A stretch of 64,000 bases of DNA from an uncultured Erythrobacter sp. (GCA_937899785.1 CALCCG010000184.1:1-64000); one strand, 5' to 3'. Counted from the stretch's first letter, positions 50,457 to 59,162 are shown. Notes: generated by a model not told the origin, from the letters alone. Numbers and translations: made by a program.

Positions 50457-50610
50457 ATCGCGACTCTTTGTTCTTGATGACCGATGGGTAAGCGAGCGAA
50501 GTTAGATCAGGCCTGCCAGGCAAATGCGGGGAAGTGCGTAGTCGCGCATGGGCCTCTTTGCCGCGGGGGCCCATCGCCGCTCGTTCCGTCAAGGTCAGCC
50601 CCAGCCCGTT

Positions 50611-50626
50611 TGGCACGCCGCTTGCT
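50611..50626 (+). promoter_or_regulatory. Sigma-54 promoter of flgA, exact consensus
   Basis: TGGCACG-CCGC-TTGCT matches TGGCACG-N4-TTGCW at every defined position. The expected start is near 50637, 47 bases before the flgA ATG. A TTTGCCGC half-site at 50557-50564, about 50 bp upstream, shares the TGCCG core seen in the palindromes near flgB and the activator gene. Confidence 0.9.
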
Positions 50627-50683
50627 GAGCGATAGTCGAAACGCCGACTATCCTCTTTCACCACACAGCAAGGACCCCCAGCC

Positions 50684-51295
50684 ATGCTTTCTCACCGACC
50701 CGCTTTGGCCGCCCGTCTGCGCGGCGCGTTCACGCCGTTATGCTTTGCGCCCGTTGCCGCGATCATGTTCACCCCGCTCTACGCTCCGGTCTTTGCCTCG
50801 CAGAACCAGGCGCAAGCCATCCTTGAACCGGCCGAGATTGACCGTGCGGTTGCGGCCTTTACGGGCGCCGCGATCGGGGCCGAAGGCGGTGCTCGATCAG
50901 CCGCTGATCCGCGCCTGCGCCTGGCCGCCTGCGCCCAACCGCTGACCACAAGCTGGCATGGAACGGCGCGCGCGGCGGTGCGGGTGGAATGCGGCGCCAC
51001 GCTCGGCGACAGCGGACCCTGGCGCATCTTTATCGCCACGCGCCCCGCTGCCACCGCGACCGCCGGGACGCTGAACACGTCGGCTGTGGCCGCGCCCAAA
51101 CCCAGCCCCATTGTCAAGCGCGGCGATCCGGTCACCGTGGTTGTGCGCGGGCGCGGGTTCACCGTGCAGCAATCGGGCGAAGCGATGGAGAACGGCGCGA
51201 TCGGCGACTGGATCGGCGTGCGCACCACACGCCAGGCCGACCCCGTGCGCGCGCGCATCGAACGCCCGGGTCTGGCGGTCATCCCCGTGGGTTAA
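50684..51295 (+). CDS. flgA: Flagellar P-ring assembly chaperone FlgA
   Basis: A 203-residue periplasmic protein. A long basic N-terminus and hydrophobic stretch (LCFAPVAAIMFTPLYAPVFA) act as a signal. The C-terminal SAF-type domain has SPIVKRGDPVTVVVRGRGFTVQQSGEAMENGAIGDWIGVRT, the most conserved part of FlgA. DPRLRLAACAQPL, the FlgA N-domain Cys motif, is also present. Divergent in length and sequence from enteric FlgA but clear from motifs and context. The P-ring gene it serves is flgI at 42291. Confidence 0.9.
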   Translation: MLSHRPALAARLRGAFTPLCFAPVAAIMFTPLYAPVFASQNQAQAILEPAEIDRAVAAFTGAAIGAEGGARSAADPRLRLAACAQPLTTSWHGTARAAVRVECGATLGDSGPWRIFIATRPAATATAGTLNTSAVAAPKPSPIVKRGDPVTVVVRGRGFTVQQSGEAMENGAIGDWIGVRTTRQADPVRARIERPGLAVIPVG

Positions 51296-51380
51296 TTATC
51301 GCCTTGGCCCTGCGGCGCCCCCCTCCCTTTACGCCCCCGGGGCCAAGATCCAAGACGTGAAAAAAGTACGAAGACGACCT

Positions 51381-51406
51381 TAAATCCACAAACAGCGCGC
51401 CGTTCT
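51381..51406 (+). promoter_or_regulatory. Sigma-28 (FliA)-type promoter of flgM
   Basis: TAAA (51381-51384) followed after 14 bases by GCCGTTCT (51399-51406). The GCCG half of the sigma-28 -10 box is exact and the spacing equals that at fliC (28888-28913). The expected start is near 51413, some 25 bases before the flgM ATG. flgM is FliA-dependent in Salmonella, so the placement is biologically sensible. Confidence 0.5.
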
Positions 51407-51436
51407 TCTGAACAATCGCCCAACGGAGTAGCTTCA

Positions 51437-51754
51437 ATGCCCTCTTTTGAACTGAGCAAACTGCAAGGGATCAGCGGCGCGCGCGCCCTGTCCGACAGCG
51501 ACCGGACGCAGCTTGATGCGAACCGCCGCGCATCGGCCCCTGCGAGCGAGACCAGCGCCGGCAAGCCCAGCGCGGGGCCCGGTGTTGCGATCGAAGTGGG
51601 CGTTGCGGTTGATCCTTCCACCCCGCCGATCAACAACGACCGCGTCGAGAAGATCCGCAAGGCTTTGGAAGATGGAACCTACCCGCTCGTGCCCACTCAA
51701 ATCGCCGACGCTATCATCGCCGCGCGCGTGGGTTTCGGAGTTGACGCAAGATGA
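51437..51754 (+). CDS. flgM: Anti-sigma-28 factor FlgM
   Basis: A 105-residue protein with a low-complexity N-terminal half and a C-terminal sigma-binding region VGVAVDPSTPPINNDRVEKIRKALEDGTYPLVPTQIADAII, which follows the FlgM pattern (..vn..Rv..I..ai..G.Y.vd...iA..l). It holds FliA inactive until it is exported through the finished hook. flgN overlaps it by 4 bases (ATGA). Confidence 0.9.
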   Translation: MPSFELSKLQGISGARALSDSDRTQLDANRRASAPASETSAGKPSAGPGVAIEVGVAVDPSTPPINNDRVEKIRKALEDGTYPLVPTQIADAIIAARVGFGVDAR

Positions 51755-52143
51755 CACGCCCCTCGAAGTGGGATCATCACGTCGCACAGCAAAAGATGAG
51801 CGAATTCCCCACAGACACTCCGAAAGGCGCCGCTGATCATGTGCCCGGCACCTTGCGGCAAATGATTGCCGTTCTCGAACGCGAGCGGCAAGCGCTTGCC
51901 AGTCTCGACGCCGATGGCCTGTTCGAAGCCGCGCGCGAAAAAGATGCGCTGTGCGATGCACTGGTAGAGGTGGAGACCGCTTGGCTGGACGCCGAAACGC
52001 GCCCTCTTGCCGAAACCGCGCAGCGCTTGAACGATGTGAACCGCCGGGTGCGCAACCTGCTGGCGGCCAATGTCGCTACCCGGCTGGAAGCGTTGGGCGC
52101 GCCGCGCGCCGCCTACCAAGCCGGACGCCGGGCGCAGCTCTAA
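51751..52143 (+). CDS. flgN: FlgN-type flagellar export chaperone
   Basis: A 130-residue helical protein: LRQMIAVLERERQALASLDADGLFEAAREKDALCDAL, then RLNDVNRRVRNLLAANVATRLEAL, fitting FlgN (chaperone for FlgK and FlgL) in length, helical heptads and position after flgM. Sequence conservation in this family is low. The ATG in the ATGA overlap is used; an internal ATG at codon 16 is possible. Confidence 0.75.
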   Translation: MTRPSKWDHHVAQQKMSEFPTDTPKGAADHVPGTLRQMIAVLERERQALASLDADGLFEAAREKDALCDALVEVETAWLDAETRPLAETAQRLNDVNRRVRNLLAANVATRLEALGAPRAAYQAGRRAQL

Positions 52144-52188
52144 GCCTGATCCCTTAGTGCGCGGATTGCGGCCGCTTTTGCGCCAGTC

Positions 52189-52204
52189 TGGCACAGCCGT
52201 TGCA
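52189..52204 (+). promoter_or_regulatory. Sigma-54 promoter of the transglycosylase-flhA-fliA operon
   Basis: TGGCACA-GCCG-TTGCA differs from the consensus TGGCACG-N4-TTGCW only at the seventh base. The predicted start is near 52215, about 40 bases before the GTG at 52254. The TTG inside the -12 element (52200) could be mistaken for a start codon. Confidence 0.85.
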
Positions 52205-52253
52205 CCGTCCCTGTCGAAAGCGCCCATGCCGGGCCCATTGGACAGGCCAAGAC

Positions 52254-53360
52254 GTGACCGAACCCGCTCCGAACGTTCTCTTTCTCCCGCAAGGTGGTTT
52301 GCGCGTGGGCGCGGACCAGGCCCCGCGCAGCGAAGCCGCCCGCCAGATCGCCACAGCGAACGGCGCCAGCGTCGAAGAGGCGATCGCCAACGCGGCCCGC
52401 TCCACCACAGTCGACTTTGACTATCTGCTGGCGCAGGCGCGGGTTGAAAGCGCCCTCAATCCCAGTGCACGCGCGCCAACCTCGAGCGCCAGCGGCCTCT
52501 ACCAATTCATCGAGAGCACCTGGCTCGACACGATGAAACGCCACGGGGAACGCTTTGGCCTGGGCGATATCGCCGCGCAAATCCGCACCACCTCAAGCGG
52601 CAGCGCCTACGTCGCCGATCCCGCGCAGCGCGCAGCGATCCTCAATCTGCGCAACGATCCGCAGATCGCCTCGCTGATGGCCGCCGGGCTCGCCGAAGAC
52701 AATCGCAGCGCCCTGATGCCGGTGCTGGGCCGCCAGCCCGAAGCGGGCGAGTTGTATCTCGCGCATTTCCTTGGCGCGGGGGGGGCGGGCCGGTTCCTGT
52801 CCGCCATGCAGTACGATCCCACGCAAAGCGCCGCCAGCCTGTTCCGCCGCCCCGCCGCTGCCAATCGCGCGGTGTTTTATGAACCCGGCGGCGCGCCGCG
52901 CAGCCTTGCGGGCGTGATGGACCATCTGGGCGCGAAGATCGCGCGCGCTATGGGACAGTCCGATTACGCCGGCTACGATATCGGCCTTTCGCCGGGGCCG
53001 GGCGGCTATAGGAGCGGCTACGGTCGCTCAACGGCGGCCTTTGGCGTGCCCTATCTTATCACCGCCGAGGAAGTGTTCGGTCCGGGTCAACCCACTCCGC
53101 TGACCGGCGGAGGACGCGCGCAAAGCGCCACGCCGCGTATCCCCACCGCCAACACCTTGCCGCTGCCCGGCACCGACCCGAACGCCCCTGCGCCCGTCAC
53201 AGCGCCCGTCACTGCACCCACCCAAAGCTCGGATGCGCGCTCCATGTCGAACCTCTTGGGTGCGACCTATGAAGCGAGCGGCGCGAACCAACTCGCCAGC
53301 CCCGACAGCGTCGAGCGCATCAAGCGCGCGTATGAGCGCCTGCGCGCTCTGGGCCTCTAA
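52254..53360 (+). CDS. Lytic transglycosylase (SLT domain), probable flagellar muramidase
   Basis: A 368-residue protein starting at GTG 52254. The SLT fold is at about 48-200: DYLLAQARVESALNPSARAPTSSASGLYQF with catalytic E65, then STWLDTMKRHGERFGL, and LGRQPEAGELYLAHFLGAGGAGRFL. The C-terminal 120 residues are Pro/Thr-rich with a short closing helix. No clear signal peptide is visible, so it may leave through the flagellar export gate as FlgJ does. It probably opens the peptidoglycan for the rod, complementing the single-domain FlgJ at 41989. Two-gene operation with flhA and fliA under a sigma-54 promoter supports the flagellar role. Confidence 0.82.
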   Translation: MTEPAPNVLFLPQGGLRVGADQAPRSEAARQIATANGASVEEAIANAARSTTVDFDYLLAQARVESALNPSARAPTSSASGLYQFIESTWLDTMKRHGERFGLGDIAAQIRTTSSGSAYVADPAQRAAILNLRNDPQIASLMAAGLAEDNRSALMPVLGRQPEAGELYLAHFLGAGGAGRFLSAMQYDPTQSAASLFRRPAAANRAVFYEPGGAPRSLAGVMDHLGAKIARAMGQSDYAGYDIGLSPGPGGYRSGYGRSTAAFGVPYLITAEEVFGPGQPTPLTGGGRAQSATPRIPTANTLPLPGTDPNAPAPVTAPVTAPTQSSDARSMSNLLGATYEASGANQLASPDSVERIKRAYERLRALGL

Positions 53361-53374
53361 GAGAACCTCCCACG

Positions 53375-55537
53375 GTGAACGCACGCAACCCACAATCCTT
53401 GATCGAGCAGCTGCGCACCGCACCCGGAGCGATGGCGTTGCCTGCGGGCATCTTCGCGCTGTTCGCGTTGATGGTGCTCCCGATCCCGACGCTGATGCTC
53501 GACATGTTTTTCGTGCTCAACATCGCGATTGCCGTCGCCGTGCTGATGGTGGCGCTCAACGTGCGCACGCCGCTCGATTTCTCGGCCTTCCCGAGCGTGC
53601 TCCTATTCGCGACCCTGCTGCGCCTCGCGCTCAACGTTGCCTCAACCCGCGTTGTACTGGTGAGCGGCCATGAAGGCGGCGCGGCGGCGGGCGAGATCAT
53701 CGAGGCGTTTGGCGAATTCCTCGTTGGCGGCAATTTCGCGGTCGGCCTGTTCGTCTTCACCATCCTGTTGATCATCAACATGATCGTCATCACCAAGGGC
53801 GCGGGCCGCGTGTCGGAAGTGTCCGCGCGCTTTGTGCTCGACGCGCTTCCGGGCAAGCAGATGGCGATCGACGCCGATATCGCCGCCGGTCTGATCACCG
53901 CCGAAGAGGCGCGCGAACGGCGCAGTCAGGTGACCATCGAAGCCGACTTCTACGGATCGATGGACGGCGCTTCGAAGTTTGTGAAGGGCGACGCGATCGC
54001 CGCGCTGCTGATTCTGGGCGTCAACGTGATTGCGGGTCTGGCGCTCGGCATGATCAGCCACGGGATGAGCGCGGGCGAGGCGGGAGAGCAATATATCACA
54101 CTGGCGGTCGGCGACGCGCTGGTCGCGCAGGTCCCGGCCTTGCTGCTGTCGATCGCGGCCGCCGCGATTGTGACGCGGGTTTCGGACAAGCGCGACCTCA
54201 CCGGGCAGATTGGCGGCCAATTCGCCGACACGCGCACCTGGGCCCCGGTGGGGGTGATCCTGCTTGCCATCGGGCTGGTGCCCGCAATGCCGCAGATGAT
54301 TTTCCTTCCCGCCGCGGCGATTGCGGGCGCGATCTGGTGGGCCGTGCGCCGCGAGGCCGCCAAGCCCGTGGCCCAGGACACGCCCGCCGAAGACGGCCCG
54401 GCGCCCGACCAGATCGAGCTTGCCGATGTGTCGGACCAGACACTCGTCACCATCGAATTGGGATACGCGCTAGTCCATCTCGTCGATAAGGACGCGGGCT
54501 CGCCGCTGCTGACCCGGATCACCGGCATCCGCAAGCAACTTTCGCGGGAGCTGGGCTTTGTCCTGCCGCAATTCCGCATTCGCGATTCGCTTGATGCGGG
54601 CGCGCAGGATTACGCGGTGCAGCTGGGCGGTGTCACCATTGCCGCCGGATCGGTGCGTCCTGGCAAATTGCTATCGATCGACACCGGCGATGTGCGCGCC
54701 GCCCCGCCTTACACAAAGCTCGGCATCAACGGAGAGACCACGCGCGATCCCAGCTTTGATTGCCCCGCTGTGTGGATCGATCCCGCCGCGCGCGACCACG
54801 CGGTCGCCGAAGGGTTCATGGCGGTCGACCCCAGCACCGTGATCGCCACCCATGCCAATCAAGCGTTGCTCGCGCAGGCCGACGACCTGCTCGGTCCGGA
54901 AGAAGTGCGCGAACTGATCGACGCGCTCAAGGAAAGCGCGCCCGCTCTGGTCGAAGCGGTGCACCCCGACCCGCTCAACCTGGCCGCGCTCACGCGCGTT
55001 CTGCGCGCTTTGATCGCCGATGGAATTGGCTTGGCGCACCCGCAGCCGCTGTTCACCAGCCTCGCTATCGCGCTGCAGAAATCGGAGGAGTTCGACACGC
55101 TGATCGACACCGTGCGCGCAGATCTGGGCGCGCGGCTGATCGCGCGCATTTGCGACCCCGGTGAAGCGCTTAGAGTGGTGACGCTCGATGCCAATCTCGA
55201 AGGCGCGATTTTAGGCGGGGTGAGCGATCCCGCCACCGGCCAACCGCTGGTCGAGCCCGATTGCGGCGCGATGATCGTCGATCAGGTGAACGCCATAATT
55301 TCCGAGATAAACGCGCCGGTGGCGCTGATTGTTCAGCCGCCAGTGCGCCGCGCCTTGGCGCGCCTGCTGAAACAGCGTGCGTCGCGCTGCGCCGTGCTTT
55401 CGATCAACGAACTGCCCGCCACGCAGGCCGTTGATGTGGTGGGCCTGATCGGCGGTGACACCGCGCCCATTGCCCAAGCCGCGCTCCCAGCCGCGCCCGA
55501 GCCGCCCAATCCCCAAGCCCCGCCGATCGCCGCATGA
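53375..55537 (+). CDS. flhA: Flagellar export gate protein FlhA
   Basis: A 720-residue protein with about eight membrane segments in residues 20-330 and a large cytoplasmic domain. Diagnostic segments: MVALNVRTPLDFSAFPSVLLFATLLRLALNVASTRVVL, the FHIPEP-region RVSEVSARFVLDALPGKQMAIDADIAAGLI, and GDAIAALLILGVNVIAGLALG. The C-terminal domain (LSRELGFVLPQFRIRDSL, IVDQVNAIISEI) docks late chaperones. GTG start at 53375, 14 bases after the transglycosylase stop; overlaps fliA by 4 bases. Confidence 0.96.
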   Translation: MNARNPQSLIEQLRTAPGAMALPAGIFALFALMVLPIPTLMLDMFFVLNIAIAVAVLMVALNVRTPLDFSAFPSVLLFATLLRLALNVASTRVVLVSGHEGGAAAGEIIEAFGEFLVGGNFAVGLFVFTILLIINMIVITKGAGRVSEVSARFVLDALPGKQMAIDADIAAGLITAEEARERRSQVTIEADFYGSMDGASKFVKGDAIAALLILGVNVIAGLALGMISHGMSAGEAGEQYITLAVGDALVAQVPALLLSIAAAAIVTRVSDKRDLTGQIGGQFADTRTWAPVGVILLAIGLVPAMPQMIFLPAAAIAGAIWWAVRREAAKPVAQDTPAEDGPAPDQIELADVSDQTLVTIELGYALVHLVDKDAGSPLLTRITGIRKQLSRELGFVLPQFRIRDSLDAGAQDYAVQLGGVTIAAGSVRPGKLLSIDTGDVRAAPPYTKLGINGETTRDPSFDCPAVWIDPAARDHAVAEGFMAVDPSTVIATHANQALLAQADDLLGPEEVRELIDALKESAPALVEAVHPDPLNLAALTRVLRALIADGIGLAHPQPLFTSLAIALQKSEEFDTLIDTVRADLGARLIARICDPGEALRVVTLDANLEGAILGGVSDPATGQPLVEPDCGAMIVDQVNAIISEINAPVALIVQPPVRRALARLLKQRASRCAVLSINELPATQAVDVVGLIGGDTAPIAQAALPAAPEPPNPQAPPIAA

Positions 55538-56256
55538 AGCACGACCCCGCCTCTTTCGCTGGCGCCTATGGCCACGCCGAGCGCGATGTGGTGGAGGACC
55601 GCGTCCGCCGCTTCCTCCCGCTGGTTCGCCGCACCGCCTGGCACGTCTATGGCATGGGCCGTGAGGGGTTGGAGGTAGAAGACCTCATCCAGACCGGCAT
55701 CCTCGCTTTGACCGAATGCGCCCAAAAGCATTCCGGCCCGACCGAAGACGGGTTCGCCGCCTACGCCAAGATCCGGGTGCGCGGGGCGATGCTCGATCAG
55801 ATCCGCCGCTTGCTCCACGACAGCCGCACCGCACGCAAGAAACGCGCCGCCTACGACAAGGCCATCGACGCCTGGCGCGCGCAGCACGGGCGCGAACCCA
55901 GCCGCGGCGAAATCGCCCGCGCCATGGGGATTAGCGACGGCGAATTGCTCGAGATTGAAGCCTCAGCGATCACCGTCACCTCAATCACCGAGGAATATGA
56001 CGAAACCAGCACCGCCTTTGCCGCCGAGGGCCCCGATCCTTTCGAAGCGCTCAGCGAGATGGAGGATCGCGAAAGGCTGGTCTCAGCGATGCACAATCTG
56101 CCCCAGCGCCTGATGCTGGTCTTGCAGCTGTTCTATGTTGAGGAATTGAACCTCACCGAGATCGCCGGCGTGCTCGAAGTCAGCGTACCGCGCGTCCACC
56201 AGCTGCGCGCGAAAGCGTTGGGCGAGCTCAAAAAGCTGATGGAGGCGGATGGCTGA
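55534..56256 (+). CDS. fliA: Flagellar sigma factor FliA (sigma-28)
   Basis: A 240-residue sigma-70 family factor lacking region 1. Region 2 is at about 20-95 (FLPLVRRTAWHVYG, VEDLIQTGILALTECAQKH, FAAYAKIRVRGAMLDQIR), region 3 at about 108-150 (AAYDKAIDAWRAQHGREPSRGEIARAMGI), and region 4 at about 190-235 (LPQRLMLVLQLFYVEELNLTEIAGVLEVSVPRVHQL). It should direct transcription of fliC and flgM from the TAAA-N14 elements and is held by FlgM. ATG overlaps the flhA stop (ATGA). Confidence 0.95.
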   Translation: MKHDPASFAGAYGHAERDVVEDRVRRFLPLVRRTAWHVYGMGREGLEVEDLIQTGILALTECAQKHSGPTEDGFAAYAKIRVRGAMLDQIRRLLHDSRTARKKRAAYDKAIDAWRAQHGREPSRGEIARAMGISDGELLEIEASAITVTSITEEYDETSTAFAAEGPDPFEALSEMEDRERLVSAMHNLPQRLMLVLQLFYVEELNLTEIAGVLEVSVPRVHQLRAKALGELKKLMEADG

Positions 56257-56270
56257 CGCGGGGCGGCGAT

Positions 56271-56299
56271 TTGACAAGCTCGCGCTATCCCCTAGCGTC
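56271..56299 (+). promoter_or_regulatory. Possible housekeeping promoter before the APC permease
   Basis: TTGACA at 56271-56276 is an exact -35 box. The -10 is weak: TAGCGT after 16 bases or AGCGTC after 17. It lies just after the fliA stop, with a transcription start near 56305 and GGGGGA (56321-56326) shortly downstream. Confidence 0.35.
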
Positions 56300-56332
56300 T
56301 CGTCCGGGGCACAGTGCTAAGGGGGACATCAT

Positions 56333-57670
56333 ATCGCGTATGATATCAAACCGCCGCGCGTCGTAGGGTTAGGCGGAACCATCCTGACCAGTCTGAACGG
56401 CGTCGTGGGTTCCGGTATTTTCGCCTTGCCAGCGTTGCTGTTTGCTGCGGCTGGAACGTTCTCTCCTATAGCGATCCTCATCTTTGCCTGCCTCTATGGA
56501 AGCGTTCTTGCGGTGATCGCCAAGCTTTCAACTGTTTTCAGGCAGTCGGGCGGCGGCCAACTCTACGCTGAGCACGCCTTCGGCCCGGCTGTGGGTTTTC
56601 AGGTCGGATGGTTCTCTATGGCGGTGAACATGGCTGGCGCGGCGGCCAATTTTCACGTCCTGATATCCTACCTTGCGGCGATTTTCCCGTTCTTCGACGA
56701 CCCTGTGATCCGGCTGACCACGATCGCGCTGCTGATAGCGGTCTTTGCGACAATCAGCGTAAGCGGAGCCGCGCGCTCGGTCGGAGCGATTGCCGTGGGG
56801 ACTGTGCTCAAACTGTCGCCGATACTTTTGCTGATCGTCGTTGGTTTCGCGCAGAACGGTTTGCCGACCGACATCACCTTGCCGACATTCAGCGAGTTCG
56901 AATCCATCGCCCTGCTGTTGGCGTTTGCCTTTTCCGGTTGCGACGTAGCGGTTTACGCAGCCGGTGAAACAAAGAACCCGCGCAAGACCATGATGCGCGC
57001 CTTGTTCACGAACCTTGCAGGCGTCGCTTTGTTCTACGCGCTTGTTCAACTGGCCTACTCGGCGACCGCACCAGATCCTTCACAGGTCGATATTCCGCTT
57101 GCGGCCATGGGGGAGAAATTGCTTGGTCCAACCGGCAGCTTGCTGGTCAGTCTGGCAGCGATCTTTTCGATTGCGACCTTTCAGATCAACGTGTTCTTTC
57201 TGGTCCCTCGCCTTGCCTATGGAATGGGCCGGCGAGGCTTGTTGCCGCACATCTTCGCCTATGTCTCCCCGCGCTTCAAATCGCCGGTGGTGGCGATTGC
57301 CAGCTTTGCGGGATTTGTGGGAGCCTTGGCGCTTTCGGGAACGTTTGAAATTCTGGCCGTGCTCGTAGTCAGTGTCGAACAATTGGGATTTTTGGCTGTG
57401 ATCGGCGCTCTTATTGTGATGTGGCGACGCGGGGATGCCGGGCTGCGTCAGAGCATGGGCGCGCGCTGGTTGATCATCATACCGGTCGCTCTGGGATACA
57501 TCGCTTGGCTGATGTCACAGCTCTCCCCAATATCGCTGCGTTACATGGTGATTATGGTGGGCATGGGGGTCGCTCTCTACACGCTTTCGCGCGGCTCGGC
57601 GGTCAGGCAGGAAGAGATCGAGCTGCCGGAAATGCGCGACGAGGTCGCGGCCGGAGAAAGTCGCGGCTGA
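56333..57670 (+). CDS. APC-superfamily amino acid permease with apparent non-canonical start codon
   Basis: About 445 residues and 12 hydrophobic segments. The N-terminus PPRVVGLGGTILTSLNGVV-GSGIFALPALLF is the family TM1 with the GSGIF substrate motif, and CDVAVYAAGETKNPRKTMMRALF is the typical TM6 to loop region. In this frame no ATG, GTG or TTG exists between the in-frame stop (56318-56320) and GTG 56405, which lies inside TM1. The best start is the ATC at 56333 (IAYDIKPPRV), 6 bases after GGGGGA. Either a rare AUC start, a start-codon mutation, or a sequence error. If only GTG 56405 is used (421 codons), TM1 is truncated. Confidence 0.8.
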   Translation: MAYDIKPPRVVGLGGTILTSLNGVVGSGIFALPALLFAAAGTFSPIAILIFACLYGSVLAVIAKLSTVFRQSGGGQLYAEHAFGPAVGFQVGWFSMAVNMAGAAANFHVLISYLAAIFPFFDDPVIRLTTIALLIAVFATISVSGAARSVGAIAVGTVLKLSPILLLIVVGFAQNGLPTDITLPTFSEFESIALLLAFAFSGCDVAVYAAGETKNPRKTMMRALFTNLAGVALFYALVQLAYSATAPDPSQVDIPLAAMGEKLLGPTGSLLVSLAAIFSIATFQINVFFLVPRLAYGMGRRGLLPHIFAYVSPRFKSPVVAIASFAGFVGALALSGTFEILAVLVVSVEQLGFLAVIGALIVMWRRGDAGLRQSMGARWLIIIPVALGYIAWLMSQLSPISLRYMVIMVGMGVALYTLSRGSAVRQEEIELPEMRDEVAAGESRG

Positions 57671-57673
57671 AAC

Positions 57674-57709
57674 AAGAAGGGCCGGAACGCATGCGTTCCG
57701 GCCCTTCTT
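57674..57709. terminator. Bidirectional terminator, 36-bp perfect palindrome
   Basis: Positions 57674-57709 are fully self-complementary around the centre GCATGC; the stem is GC-rich in the middle and ends AAGAAGG/CCTTCTT. It lies 3 bases after the permease stop and 26 bases from the end of the convergent aldehyde dehydrogenase gene, so it can serve both. Confidence 0.85.
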
Positions 57710-57734
57710 GACGATTGCGCGGGTGATCGCAGCG

Positions 57735-59162
57735 CTAGGCGACGACGTTGTCTTTCTTGACCGTGATCACCTGAGGGTAGGTGAACTCTTTGAGGCCTTC
57801 CTTGCCGTATTCCGCGCCAAAGCCCGATTGTTTGTGGCCGCCAAACGGCGCGAAGGGCGACAGGTGCATGAATTCGTTGATCCACACCGTGCCCGTTTCC
57901 AGTTTTTCCGCGATCTCAACACCCTTTTCCGGGTCGCCCGTCCACACCGCACCGGCAAGGCCGTATTCGGAAGCGTTGGCGCGCTCAATCACTTCGTCCT
58001 CGCTTGAGAACTTCATCAGCGGCATGACCGGACCAAACTGTTCCTCGGCCACAATCCGCGCGTCTTCGGGCGGGTTGTCGAGGATGGTCAGCGGCACAAA
58101 ATAGCCGGTGCCCGACGGATCGGTGTCGCCGCCGGTGAGGAACTTGTAGCCGTTATCCTTGGCGTCCTCGATCAGTTCGAGCACGCGCTCATACTGCTTT
58201 TTGTTCTGGATCGGGCCAACGCCGGTGCCTTGCTCTGAGCCATCGCCCACGACGACGGTCTTGGCGTAATCGGCGATAGCGGCCGAAAGCTCGTCATAGA
58301 TGTCTTCGTGGATATAGACGCGCTTGGCGGCGATGCAGACCTGGCCCGCGTTCATGAAGCTCGACCAGAACAGCTGCTGCGCAACCTTGGCCGGGTCCGC
58401 ATCGGGCAGTACGATCGAAGCGTCGTTGCCGCCCAGTTCGAGCGTGATGCGCTTAAGATCCGCGCTCGCGCCTTCCATGATCTTCTTGCCGGTCGCGGTT
58501 GATCCAGTGAAGGTGATCTTGTCGATATCCGCATGGCCGGTGATGAGCGGGCCAAGGCTGTCTTCGCCGGTGATGATGTTGACGGTTCCCGCGGGCACCT
58601 TGTCGGCGATCAGTTCAGCGATTTTCAGCGTCGTCAGCGGGGTAAAGGGCGAGGGCTTGAGGACGATCGTGCAACCGCTCATCAGCGCGGGGATGATCTT
58701 CTGGATCGCCATCGAAACGGGGAAGTTCCACGGAACGATGCCGCCGACAACGCCCACCGGAACGCGGCGATGGCGATGATGGCGCGTGTCATCGTCCTGA
58801 ATGATCTCGTCGTCGAGCTGCAGCGTCGATTGCGCTTTGGCAAGGCCCGCCGCGCCGAAAATTTCGCCCTTTGCCTGGGCATGCGGTTTGCCCTGCTCGG
58901 TGGTGAGCAAGCGGTACAGGTCCTGGCCGTTTTCCTTAATCGCGCCCGCAATCGCGAGGCACGCAGCCTGGCGCTCTTCAAAGGTGGAATTCTTCCACGT
59001 CTTGAACGCCGCGCGCGCGGAGGCGACGGCTTGATCAAGCTCCGCGGCGCCGCAGGCGGGAACCTGGCCCACAACCTCTTCGGTCGCGGGATTGAGCACG
59101 TCGAGCCATTCGCTCGTCTCGATCATTTCGCCGTTGACGAGGTGTTTGTACTGGGGGACCAT
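57735..59162 (-). CDS. NAD(P)-dependent aldehyde dehydrogenase
   Basis: A 475-residue ALDH of standard length. GGIVPWNFPVSMAIQKIIPAL is the cofactor-binding entry, KITFTGSTATGKKIM the Rossmann loop, LELGGNDASIVL carries the general-base Glu, and NAGQVCIAAKRVYIHEDIYD the catalytic Cys. EQFGPVMPLMKFSSEDE and SPFAPFGGHKQSGFGAEYG finish the pattern. Nearest subgroup by eye is the betaine-aldehyde/aromatic-aldehyde type; substrate not determinable. It converges with the APC permease and diverges from the GST gene. Confidence 0.93.
   Translation of the reverse strand: MVPQYKHLVNGEMIETSEWLDVLNPATEEVVGQVPACGAAELDQAVASARAAFKTWKNSTFEERQAACLAIAGAIKENGQDLYRLLTTEQGKPHAQAKGEIFGAAGLAKAQSTLQLDDEIIQDDDTRHHRHRRVPVGVVGGIVPWNFPVSMAIQKIIPALMSGCTIVLKPSPFTPLTTLKIAELIADKVPAGTVNIITGEDSLGPLITGHADIDKITFTGSTATGKKIMEGASADLKRITLELGGNDASIVLPDADPAKVAQQLFWSSFMNAGQVCIAAKRVYIHEDIYDELSAAIADYAKTVVVGDGSEQGTGVGPIQNKKQYERVLELIEDAKDNGYKFLTGGDTDPSGTGYFVPLTILDNPPEDARIVAEEQFGPVMPLMKFSSEDEVIERANASEYGLAGAVWTGDPEKGVEIAEKLETGTVWINEFMHLSPFAPFGGHKQSGFGAEYGKEGLKEFTYPQVITVKKDNVVA

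Noticed and set aside
52200-52253. Longer transglycosylase reading frame starting at TTG 52200
   Set aside because: The TTG is part of the -12 element of a near-perfect sigma-54 promoter and would precede the transcription start.
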